DNA of 64,000 bases from Trichomonas vaginalis G3. Its lineage: Eukaryota; Parabasalia; Trichomonadida; Trichomonadidae. The notes below the pieces were generated by a model. It made no database searches and had not been told where the DNA came from. It saw nothing but the letters and a program-made list of their open reading frames with translations. Both the position numbers and the translations under genes were made by a program. Shown piece by piece: positions 50,785 to 60,681 of the stretch. The stretch spans positions 5,146,001 to 5,210,000 of the forward strand of contig NC_067203.1 of assembly GCF_026262505.1 (NCBI RefSeq), written 5' to 3'. Position 1 is the first letter of the stretch, and every line of letters begins with the position of its first letter.

Positions 50785-53700
50785 ATGGCTTCTCGAGTGA
50801 AGCCTTTGGAACAAGAATCATCCAGTGACAATGTGTTTGAACCGAGTGGCTTAGGTGAGTTAGAAAATCCGAATAAACCAAATTCCAAGCCCAATAATTC
50901 TTCAAATAGCCAACAAAGATCGAATGAAGAAGAAATAATAGATGAAAACAAACAACTTAGATATTCCATTAAAAATGGCAATTTTTTCACTAAATATTCA
51001 CAAATTCGCAAAATCAGATCAATCTTAAACGATAATGAAATTACATATGATGAATCAATTATGCTTTTGAATCAATTGGAACAATTTACCAAAGATAAAA
51101 CTCTTCGATTTGAAGTTTTTAAATGTATTCAAGTTAATTTAGAAAACGATATGGACAAATTGAGAGAATTCGTACGCAAAGCAAATGAAATACTGAATCT
51201 TTCAGGATTCGCCACAGTAGAAACTTTTGTTAATGATTTACTAAATAATAAGTGTAATCTCAAAATCGGTTTAACACCAGAGCAACAAGAAGAAGTAGAC
51301 AGGATAAAAGCAGAAATAACCCAAAAGGAAAACGAAAAGCAAGAGATTAATTTAGATATTACACAATTAAAAAGAGGTAAGAAAAAACTCGAAGGAAATA
51401 ATACTGAAGCTGACAATCAGATAGCCCAAATAGATAAAAAAACGCAAGATTTCACTTTAGCTAATGAAAAGTATATTTATCACTAGATCAAGAGGTAATT
51501 GACTTGAATGAAAAGTTAACAAATTTAGATGAAGAAATGAATGATCATAGAAATAATGTTTTTAGCAATTGGAAAGCTTATAATAAAGGAAAAAGAAAAT
51601 ACTACAATTTTCTTAAACAAAACCAAGAAGAGGAAGATGACGAAGAAGAAGAACATGATCATGAAACATCAAGCAGCGAGAAAATGTCCTCTGACAGTGA
51701 TTCTGATGGACATACAGTTAAAATTACAAGATTTGGATTTCATTTATTTTGTTTATTGATAGTAAGTGGTGGAATGACACTCTCAGGAACAATGGTTCCA
51801 GTTTCGCCTTTCGATTTTAATTCAACAAATAATATTCTGTTTTACGTTTTGCCAATGATATTCGCATCTCTTAGTTCATTTATTTCGATCTTTTTCAAAG
51901 AAATATTTAATAGCGAAAAGAGATTATTTATGACAATCATTAACATTATTTTTGTTATTCTTACAGTTTGTCTCCACTTATCAACGAAAATCATTCCGTT
52001 ATACTTGACTATTCGAACATTTCAAGGAATTATTGTTGGTTTAATGTCATTTATTTATCCAATCACACTTAAGCAAGTTTGCACGAAGAAGCTTTATAAG
52101 ACATATTTTGTTGCTTTCTTTCTTTTCTTTTGTATTGGTCTTTTTGTTTTTCGAAGTATTGGAGCACATTGGATTAAACTTATTTGTATTGTTCCTTTCA
52201 TGCAAAGTTTATTAATCTGGATTTCAGAAAAGAAACATTATAAGCGAATTGAATTTCGAGATTATAATTGTTGCTATGTTGAATCGCCATTTCTAACATT
52301 TGATACAATCGGAAGATATCTTATTCATGCTTTCACAGGATCTTTAACATTTTGGATAGGAATCAACAGATACAATTCAGACAATTTCTCTGTTTTCAAA
52401 CTAACAATAACATTTATACTACCTATGATTGTTTTCTTAATCATCATAAGAAAATTGACAGCAAGATATGATATTTTAGTTCATTTTTATTACATATTTT
52501 CTTTCGTTTTGTATTTCATTGGCGGAGGATTGGTTATTGGAAAATTGGAAACAGAAGGTTTTTATGTAATTGCAGCTGCTAATGGTGCAGGATTATTCTT
52601 CTTTTGTTGGGATCATTATATCATTTACAATTCTCATCCTATTTCAACATTTCCGTTATCATGTGTATTATTTTGGCTTTATAATGGTTTATCATCATTG
52701 ATTTACTTAAAGACAACTCCATTTGTTTGGTTTATTGTTGGAATTAGTGTTTTGGGCGGTTATATACTAATATTAATATTATCACCTTTCGCTCCTCTCA
52801 TCGTATATATAGGGTGTCCAAAGGTGTGTTTAGCACAAACCTGAATACTGCGAATAGAAATAAACAAGATACATATATATAAAGTTTATTTAAATATAAT
52901 CACCATTGGATTCAATCACGCGTTCGCAGCGATCGATCCAGGCTTGAAAGACACGCTTTAAATCATCATGAGAAAATTGCTCAAATTGCTCTCTTACAAA
53001 ATTTTCAAGATCATCTGGACTCGTGAATTCGCGTCCTTCAGCTCTCTTTTTTAGCGTGCCGAATAAATAAAAGTCAGAGGGTGCAATATCAGGTGAATAA
53101 ATTGGGTTTGGAACAACTTTGACATTGTTTTCCACCAAGTAATTCATTACCTTATGACTTTTGTGAACTCTTGAATTATCAAAATGAATTGCAAACTTTT
53201 GTTTTTGTTGTTTGGATTTCTCAAACTCATCAGAATTGATAATTTGAGTAAGAACATTGTCAATTAGATACTGAGCATTCATCGTATTAGGTTTTTGAAG
53301 AATATCAATTGCGATGATGCCATTCACGCCCCAAAAAACCGACAACATCATCATTGGTGTGTCAATTTTTTTCTTCGGGAATGTTTGCGGATTTTCATCC
53401 TTCGGGATCCACATGATTTTGGCTTCTGTTGCATATTGAAACCAAGACTCGTCCCCTGTTACTAAAAAGCGAAACTTCTTGGATTGATACGCACCCAATA
53501 TAGAGAGGAGCTCTTTCGAAGATTGGACTCTAGATTTTTTTTGAACTGAATTAAGGTTGTGCGGAACCCAACGTGTATACGCTAGTTTGTAGTTCAAATA
53601 ATTGTGCAGATAATAACTGACTGTTGTACGTGGTATCTTTGTCATCTCCTCTATCCTTCTGAGTGATGCTCTTGGGTCTTCATCTAGCGCTTGAAGAATT

Positions 53701-56065
53701 GCTTTGATTTTTCTTTGATCCGGCGATTTTTTGTCAATTTTTATGATGGGCGCCTTTTTGTTCATGAAGTGATACATCCTAACATGATACGTTACAGTGG
53801 AATAGCTAGGAGCATCCATACCTAAGCATTTTACCAATGTCTCGTAGATTTTTTACAGTCTTTGCATTTTTTTGCAAGAGCGAGGATGTTTTCTTTAAAT
53901 ATATTGTTCAAAATCCTTCTGATAATGACATTTACAAATTTGTCATTTATTCATTATCAGCTATATCTATTGGATCTTCAATTATTGGGCATTGCAAATT
54001 CGACGATTTTTCTAATGTAGTTGCTTATCATTCAATTCCTTTCTTCTCTGCTTTCCTATCCTCAATAATTGCAATTTTAACCATGATAGGTTCGCTCAAT
54101 GAATCAATATTATTCATTAAAAATAGAGAGTTGTTATTGACAATATTTAACATTCTTTTTATTATTTCAACAGGTGTAGTAGGATATAGCAAAAATGTGA
54201 CTGTTGTATTAGTATTCAGAGGTTTTCAAGGATTTGCTATTGTTTTTTTAGCTTTTGTTAATACAATAACGATCTCGGAAATGGATAGATATTGTAATGG
54301 CATATATTTATTGATCTTTGCATTAGGTTTATCATTAGGAAACACTTGCTTAGATAGCTGGCCAATACTTGCACTCATAACATCTTCGTTGCAATTATTA
54401 CTGATTTGGACGTGTAAAGCCAATTTCAAAATGTATATTGATGTTGAAGCAGAAATGTTTATCGGCGATGAAAGCCTTGATTTCTTAGTTCATATTTTTA
54501 ATGCTATATACGCTTCAGTTGGTTCTTTAGGAATTTTTATTTATAATTATCGTAGTACAGAAACACGAGCAGAAACATTCTTTTACGATCTTCCGTTTTT
54601 CTTATGTGCTGTTTTTAGTGTTATAGTCATTTATTGCATTACTAATAAGAATCATGAACCACTTTTTTATAATTATGTTTCGATTATAGTTCTTTTTATT
54701 GGATTTGCATTATATTATTTTGAACATAAAGCCGGGAAGTATGTAATAAGTTCTGGATTAGGACTTGGCGTATTTGTTCCATGGTTTCGTTATTTTACAG
54801 ACAAATATAATCGAGCATCATTGGTTTTCACATGGGGTTGTTTTTGGTTGGCAAACGGATGCTTTTCTTTCCTCTATCTGTACGTCACTCCTCATACATG
54901 GTCACTTGTTGGTTGGATAATAACTGCTATAATTATTTTTGTAACACTTGTTGTATTATACATTCTCCTGGTAAAATTCATAGGCGATAGCTCTTGTACT
55001 ATAGATAATGAAGTATTCTGGGATATTTGCTTAGGATTAGGCGGAATTCTCGTCCGAACAATTATTGCTCCAGGCTATTATGAAAGCACTGATTCTGATC
55101 CATTTGGTATATGGGGTGTTTACAGTTCATATCCTCCTTTATTTGCTGCATTCGGATTAGTAATAACATGTATTGGAGTTGGATGTGATATAATTAAGGA
55201 CACAAGAATTTCATTTGCTTTGGTAAACTTTGCATATATTTTGTTCACAGGATTAATGAATATCAAAGGAACAACAGTGATGATAGTTTTCAAGTATTTT
55301 CAATCTATAACAATTGGTGCTTATTCTGCTTTAATACCTATTATGTTAGCAAATGTTGCATCATGGGATGATAATTACTTTCATGCAATGAGTTTTTATT
55401 TGTTAATGATACCTTTAGGTATGTTCCTTTCATCTTTTTCACAGAGAGACTATTTATATTACGTTTATGTATTACCAGTTTTATATATACTCATAATTGT
55501 ATTCACATCAAATTGGACAGATGGTTGTGAAATTGAAAATCAGTATAAACACTTTACACACTTCCAAGCTGGATTAGCTATTCTTGGATCATTTTTTGGC
55601 GGATTTTGTCTTAATTCACAATGGGTATATAACCACCATGGATATGGATTTTTCATGGCATTGGTTCAATGTGTTATCAGTGCAGTTTTCCATATTATTT
55701 ACAGTATCATGAAAGGATGCGACTGCATTGAGGATTGTGGTTACATTGTACTTAAAGTTTTTATGATTATGTTAGAGCTTTCAGCTTGCATTATTGCCAT
55801 CATTTATATGAATACAGATGCCACAGAACTCGCATTACTCCCTCTTTCTGCTTCATATGGTTTTGGAATCTTTCAAATACCATTTCTAAAATCAGCAGAA
55901 GATCTTGATACTCTTACAATTGTTGTGTTTCAATTTTTTGTATGGTTTTTCAGCACTATTTCTGGTGTTATGTGGTATTATATTCCACGTATAACTAGTA
56001 TTCTTGTTATGACTGGATTTTTATTAGCTGTTATTGCAAATATAGTACGTCAATTCTGCTTTTAA
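50785..56065 (+). CDS. Giant MFS-like membrane protein with coiled-coil tail (array copy 5), interrupted by mariner
   Basis: Two blocks, 50785-52810 and about 53858-56065, are separated by a mariner element. The N-terminus (MASRVKPLEQESSSDNVFEP) is ~310 codons long with a coiled coil (EEVDRIKAEITQKENEKQEI) and an acidic stretch, unlike copies 2-4. Then come units 1, 2 and 3, with FRGFQGFAIVFLAFVNTITI in unit 2 and FKYFQSITIGAYSALIPIML in unit 3. It ends FFVWFFSTISGVMWYYIPRI and a last membrane segment. Apart from one frame change near 51480 and the insertion it is open, so this is the best guide to the full-length family (about 1,400 residues). About 465 bp of unit 1 (51748-52211) are identical to copies 2-4. 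Confidence 0.7.
52811..53858 (-). mobile_element. mariner element (Tvmar-like), 5' truncated
   Basis: A mariner/Tc1 DNA transposon inserted in the first unit's end of array copy 5. Its 3' end is AGGGTGTCCAAAGGTGTGTT at 52811, next to a TA. I find no matching inverted repeat on the other side (53830-53900), where host coding resumes, so the transposase 5' end and left repeat appear to be deleted. T. vaginalis is known to hold many copies of Tvmar1. Confidence 0.8.
52890..53852 (-). pseudogene. mariner transposase, DD34D, lacking its N-terminus
   Basis: About 320 codons without an ATG at the front; the open frame begins KIYETLVKCLGMD. The end of the helix-turn-helix region (TRTTVSYYLHNYLNY-like, IPRTTVSYYLHNY) is followed by the catalytic domain: first Asp in VTGDESWFQY, second in IHFDNSRVHKSHK, third in YSPDIAPSDFYLF, with 34 residues between the second and third, the mariner spacing. 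The catalytic part looks intact, but the N-terminal DNA-binding part is cut, so the copy is probably inactive. Confidence 0.85.
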
Positions 56066-56235
56066 GTTTTAAGATAAACATGATATCTATATTTATTGTT
56101 CTTAAACTGTTCTTGAGATGAATAAAAACAAATTTAATTCATATATCTTAAAAGATATTTAACCTTAAGAATGTATACTATATTTATAAATTACATATTC
56201 TTTTCTAGCATGGCTATTCATGGATGCCATTTTTT

Positions 56236-56449
56236 AAGGGTGAACTTACCACTTTCTGACATGCTCTCATAATTCATCATTGCTGTATTTCAATAACAAA
56301 AAAGTATAACAGCCTCATGAGGTGCTAGGTAGTGAATTATAATAACTCTTTCCCTATCAAAAATATTAACTTTTTATTATAGAAAATTTGGATATAAAGC
56401 ATAAGTGTCAAAAAATTGAGAGATTTCAGAACGTGGTAATTGCACCCTT
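56236..56449. mobile_element. 214-bp MITE with AAGGGTG ends
   Basis: The left end AAGGGTGAACTTACCACTTT (56236) and the right end, read in reverse complement, AAGGGTGCAATTACCACGTT, match over about 33 bp with few differences. T runs and TTAA flank both sides. The tip AAGGGTG is shared with the 1-kb elements at 1845 and 4730. Confidence 0.7.
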
Positions 56450-56617
56450 AAAAAAGTCAAAAAATTCACAGGGCATCTAAAATCAATTTTATTTGATGGA
56501 TATTAGAGAATAAGCTCCATAAAAAAGTATGGGGTTTGTAAATAGTCTATATCTGTAAATTAAATCAGATTTATTCTCAATCTCCTATCTTGAGATAATA
56601 CACCTTCTTTGGTAACC

Positions 56618-57777
56618 CTATTGATTTGCTTGGGTTAAGCTGTTCAGATTTATTTTCTGGTTTTGGCGTCTAACAAATTCAAATCTTCTATTCATATAAG
56701 GTTTAATCTTTTCTTCACAATATGGAGTAATGAAATGTATTTCTTCTTGACATTCTTCGTTTTTTAAAAAATGAAGCTGAAGATTTTTGCACTCAATAAT
56801 AACATCTTCGATTTTGGGACGACAGGATGGTTCACGATGAGTCATTGACAATATCAATTGCCAAATACTATGAGGAATCAGCGGTGATAACAGTGGTTAA
56901 ACATGTAATTAAGAACACATCCAAGTGAAAATATATCACTTTGCTGATCACATCTCACGTATTTGTATTTTTCGTGTTTCACTTCAGGAGCAATGTAATA
57001 TGACATTTGAAAGTCAGGTGATACAACGCCATGAAAAGATGCAACTTCAAAAAATATATAATGTGGGAAAAAATAATCATCAAGAAGAAAGAAATTTGGA
57101 TTAATATATTCAAGTAAAATCCCATGTCGGTGTATAGCTTGGACATTTTGACAAACTTCAATAAATTTGCTTAATAATTCCCTATTACTTAATTCCTGGT
57201 TTTGCTTTAAATATTTGGTTAATGTTCCATTTTTATAGTATGGAATGTTAGTACAGAAACTATTTCGAATACTTAAATTTGGAGATATTAGTTGATAACC
57301 TAAAATTTTTTTGCTCTCAATTTCGAATGAAATATCTTGTTTTGTGTATTTAAATAATTGTTCATTATAGAACTCGGAAGAATGTATTAATACAGAGTGA
57401 TGGCCATAACCAACAGCTTCAAATCCATCTGGGATCAGAATTTTTTTATATTTTTCAATGAGTTCTTTTTTTGAAAATTCATTAGGTGCGTTTTCATATT
57501 TTCGGCAGTGATCAATAAATTCCAAATCCACATTTGGAATGTGTCTGAGAAGGTCACAAAAACTTAACCTTTCGCATTTTCCTGTTGGATTTTCTGGATT
57601 GATTATGATTGTGTCAATACTAATGTCAATCATAATTTCATATGAATTAAAGTTGAATAATTTCGGATTATTCAAAAATTGTAAGAATAATTGTCTGACT
57701 ATTAAATGGCAATCAAGGATATTACTGTTTGTGTTTTGATATGTCCATAAATAATCTCGTAAGCTAAGCATGCTCAT
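56618..57777 (-). CDS. Protein kinase-like protein, probable pseudokinase (one frameshift)
   Basis: About 386 codons. The N-terminal ~115 residues are helical and of unknown type; then a kinase fold. The N-lobe is poor (FEAVGYGHHSVLIHSSEFYN in place of a normal Gly loop). The catalytic-loop region reads IHRHGILLEYINPNFFLLDD, lacking the HRD aspartate but keeping the N-x-F pattern; the DFG place reads FFEVA; YYIAPEV stands for APE, and DQQSDIFSLGCVL is the typical helix F. So it keeps the fold but not the catalytic residues. One base appears missing near 56880, shifting the frame before CRPKIEDVI, the normal end of the domain. Large kinase and pseudokinase families are typical of trichomonads. 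Confidence 0.7.
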
Positions 57778-58002
57778 CTTATGATTTTTAATTATTTTAT
57801 ATTAAAAAAAATTTCCAGAATAATTGCTGTCAATTTCTTAGCATTTTTTTCCATAGTTCGATCATTGAATTATTTAATGTCCAAGCTCCAACCAGTATAT
57901 TTGAAATATAAATGCATTTGAGTATTATTCATTTCTTAAATAAGTAATTCAAAAATTGAAAGTATAATGAGAATTAAAAAAAAAAAAAAAAAAAAAAAAG
58001 GT
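57778..58002. other. Spacer with poly-A run next to the Maverick end
   Basis: AT-rich DNA upstream of the pseudokinase gene, ending with about 24 A in a row (57976-57999) directly before the terminus of element D. No gene seen. Confidence 0.5.
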
Positions 58003-58232
58003 AGTGGGGCTTCCAGGCACTTCGTGCCTTCTAGCCCTGATGTTGATGTTTAGTATAAATGAAGTTTTTATTCGGAGGACTCTTCTTCTTCCTCCATTGC
58101 TTCTGGGAAGAAGCCTTCTTCTGGGTCGAAAACATTATATAATGTGTCGCTTTTCACAAATTATATATGTTTTCATGTTTTGTCACTTTTCTGTCACTTT
58201 TCAGGGAAAAACATTTTTATTATTATATATAA
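58003..58232. repeat. Maverick terminal region of element D
   Basis: From the AGTGGGG tip, with the hairpin AGGCACTTCGTGCCT at 58015-58029, to repeats of TGTCACTTTT (58182-58202), then a T-rich box before the methyltransferase ATG. It parallels 1524-1769, though the middle part differs. Confidence 0.6.
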
Positions 58233-59049
58233 ATGAATTTTACAAAACCACCGTTACCGTTCTTTGGAAATAAGAGTAGATGTAAAGATATTATATTGAG
58301 AGAACTTAAGAAACTACCGAATGGTCTAACATTTGTAGATTTGTTCGGTGGAAGTTTCTATATATCCCATTTGTGCCATACCGTATTCCCAGACTCAAAG
58401 ATTATATGCAATGACTTCGACAACTATATGGACCGTCTCAAACATATTCCAGACACAAACAATATATTGAAAGAGTTAAAAGAAAAGATACCTATAGGTA
58501 AGATGGAACGTATACCATTAGATAACAAAAATATTGTGAGAGAGGTTTTGAAAAAAGCAGAATATATAGACTGGGATAGTATATCTGCTAGACTATTATA
58601 TAGTGGTTCTATAAGAGTTCATGACATTGAAACACTTATGTCAAAAGTTTTATATCTTAACTATACAAATGTTTTCAAAGAGGACATAGAAAAATATATT
58701 GAGGTATAGAGTTTGTGAGATGTCATTGGACAGATTTGTATGAAAAATATAAAGACAAGGAAAATGTTTTCTTTATAGTGGACCCGCCGTTCTATAACAC
58801 ATGGGATTTTCAATACCAAGTAGACTGGACTTTGAGAGACTCTTTAGAAACTTTAGACGTTATACATAACCATCCATGCTTTTACTTTACATCGATAAAA
58901 GTGGTTTGGAAACCGTTATGAGATGGTTAGAGGACATACATGACTATGAGTTTAGATATGACAAGATAGAATATGAGAGAGGTCCTATAAACCGGAGAAA
59001 GTGTCATAACAAAGAAATTTTATTAGTAAGTAAATGTGGTTTGAAATAG
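58233..59049 (+). pseudogene. DNA adenine methyltransferase of element D
   Basis: The same gene as at 705-1523, almost identical (MNFTKPPLPFFGNK, VDLFGGSFY, VDPPFYNTWDF). This copy looks broken about twice. Confidence 0.75.
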
Positions 59050-59165
59050 GACTACTTGTTTTAGGTTTTTTCCATTGTGTCATTTATTTATTTGACGTGG
59101 CAGAAAAGTACAGAGAATATGAAGATGAACCAATGCCTGCAAATGTTCAGTATATGTACTCGTAA
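59034..59165 (+). CDS. Small single-span membrane protein, 43 aa
   Basis: MWFEIGLLVLGFFHCVIYLF followed by an acidic tail ending QYMYS. It overlaps the end of the methyltransferase gene in another frame, as in element A (589-720), with one residue changed. Confidence 0.55.
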   Translation: MWFEIGLLVLGFFHCVIYLFDVAEKYREYEDEPMPANVQYMYS

Positions 59166-59188
59166 GAGATATTTTTATCTAATATTAA

Positions 59189-59551
59189 ATGGACGCACAG
59201 AACTTAGCGAATGCACAGCAACCTGGACAACCAAACCCAGAGAATATTCCAAATGAAGTTAGAATACAAACTGCAATGGCAAACTATGGTCAAGTGCCAA
59301 CAGATGTACAAATGCAAACTGCCATGTCAAATGACGCTGCGTTAGGTTTGCCACCATGGTATGCAAATATGAGATGGAAAGAGTTTTATACAAACCCTGA
59401 AGTGGGATATAAACAACTTTATGCAGATGACGCGAACACAGGAGTTGACCCAGAATATGTTTTCTACCAGAGGAGAAACAGAATGTATGAGCTCCAGTTA
59501 AAGAATGCTATGGAACTCAACAGGAAACGTAAGAGACTAGGCGGACATTAG
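59189..59551 (+). CDS. Maverick protein of unknown function, 120 aa
   Basis: Same protein as at 203-565: Gln/Asn/Pro-rich start, two IQTAM-type segments, and a basic NRKRKRLGGH end. The promoter box ATATTTTTATCTAATATTAA precedes it in the same form. Intact. Confidence 0.7.
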   Translation: MDAQNLANAQQPGQPNPENIPNEVRIQTAMANYGQVPTDVQMQTAMSNDAALGLPPWYANMRWKEFYTNPEVGYKQLYADDANTGVDPEYVFYQRRNRMYELQLKNAMELNRKRKRLGGH

Positions 59552-59569
59552 ATTTTTACATATAGTAAA

Positions 59570-59812
59570 ATGGGTTTCTTCAGTAAGATAGGAAACTTCT
59601 TTCGAAATGTTGGAAGAGGTATATGGAATGGAATAAAAACCGTAGGAAGAGGAATTTGGAACGGTGTCAAAAATATTGGTAAAAGAGTAGGTCAGTTTGT
59701 TGGTATTATACCTAAAGACCCTGAACCAGAAGAACAAGCTCCTGTTATACAACAGCCTGAACCTGCACCACAGTCTAGTTGGCAACCAAATCCAACACCT
59801 CAACCGTATTAA
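59570..59812 (+). CDS. Amphipathic, probably membrane-active Maverick protein, 80 aa
   Basis: MGFFSKIGNFFRNVGRGIWN then GIKTVGRGIWNGVKNIGKRV: two near-repeats of a Gly-spaced basic amphipathic helix, like many pore-forming or lytic peptides. A Pro/Glu/Gln-rich C-terminal tail (DPEPEEQAPVIQQPEPAP) follows. Adenovirus protein VI combines an N-terminal amphipathic helix with a flexible tail to open the endosome; a similar entry or exit role is inferred. A partial copy is at 1-184. Confidence 0.6.
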   Translation: MGFFSKIGNFFRNVGRGIWNGIKTVGRGIWNGVKNIGKRVGQFVGIIPKDPEPEEQAPVIQQPEPAPQSSWQPNPTPQPY

Positions 59813-59886
59813 AAATTATATTTTTACCGTTCGATAGTAGTTGTATATGAAACTAAGTTCTAAGTAAAACGCATGGTATAATGGAA

Positions 59887-60663
59887 TTATTCTTTTTCTT
59901 CCATCTGTAGTAAACCATACTTGAAAGTCTGAAATACTTCCACTTGGTGGTTCGTATAACTTTGTAGGTTTTCGTAAAAGTCATTTGCCAAGCATAAGAA
60001 AGAGTTTTGGGCGCCAGAAAATGAAGCATGAACAATAATAGCAGCTGGGTCGAAAACATCTTTAAATAAATATGGTTCATCTCTTGCATATCGACTGTAA
60101 ATATTTGCTAAAGGAAGTTTGACTTTCTGATTTAACATTCTTTGCAAATAATACCATGACATTGCAGTGAATTCTGTATATATTTGTTCGTCTTTATTTG
60201 GATTGTTTTCGTAGATTTGAAATGACACTTGTGAATTTTGTTTGTCATATACAATTCTCACATAAAGTGTGCTCTCGGTATTTGCATATTCATCAGCATA
60301 TTTTGCATAACATGAATTTATTTTATCTTCTATATTTTTTAACGCAGTCTGTAGAGAAGATGAAAGGTCAACTTGTATTAGCTCAATTTCTTCCCACATT
60401 TTTCGTTTCCCTTCAGATATATAATCTATATGAAACCTTACAATAAATGGAAAACTTTTATCTTCTACAGACACAAACTTCATTCTACGAAAGCCAATAG
60501 CTTTTGTGACAGATGGGTCTCTTAGCCATCTTAATGGGTAGTCAAAACGATAGCCTTCATGCTTTACGGTCTCTGTCTCAAACTTTTGACCGACATTAGT
60601 AAAAAGTTCATCTAATGGTTTAGTTGTAGCAACTCTTGAATTTTCTTTTTCTATTGGAAGCAT
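59887..60663 (-). CDS. Penton-like minor capsid protein of element D
   Basis: 258 residues from MLPIEKENSRVATTKPLDEL. The N-terminal motif YRFDYPLRWLRD ... AIGFRRMKFV matches the pattern in the gene at 22091-22954. The body is beta-rich, and the C-terminal part FSGAQNSFLCLANDFYENLQ parallels the ILCLSNYMYSPP segment of that gene. Divergent from the fibre gene by 18 bp. Looks whole. Confidence 0.55.
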   Translation of the reverse strand: MLPIEKENSRVATTKPLDELFTNVGQKFETETVKHEGYRFDYPLRWLRDPSVTKAIGFRRMKFVSVEDKSFPFIVRFHIDYISEGKRKMWEEIELIQVDLSSSLQTALKNIEDKINSCYAKYADEYANTESTLYVRIVYDKQNSQVSFQIYENNPNKDEQIYTEFTAMSWYYLQRMLNQKVKLPLANIYSRYARDEPYLFKDVFDPAAIIVHASFSGAQNSFLCLANDFYENLQSYTNHQVEVFQTFKYGLLQMEEKE

Positions 60664-60681
60664 ATTTTATCTAGAATAAAA
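60664..60681. promoter_or_regulatory. Divergent promoter between penton-like and fibre genes (element D)
   Basis: ATTTTATCTAGAATAAAA, an almost symmetric 18-bp spacer that offers a T-rich TTATCT/TTATTCT box to each strand. Confidence 0.45.

Noticed and set aside
53830-53900. A second mariner terminal inverted repeat on the right side
   Set aside because: No stretch there resembles the complement of AGGGTGTCCAAAGGTGTG; the side appears deleted.
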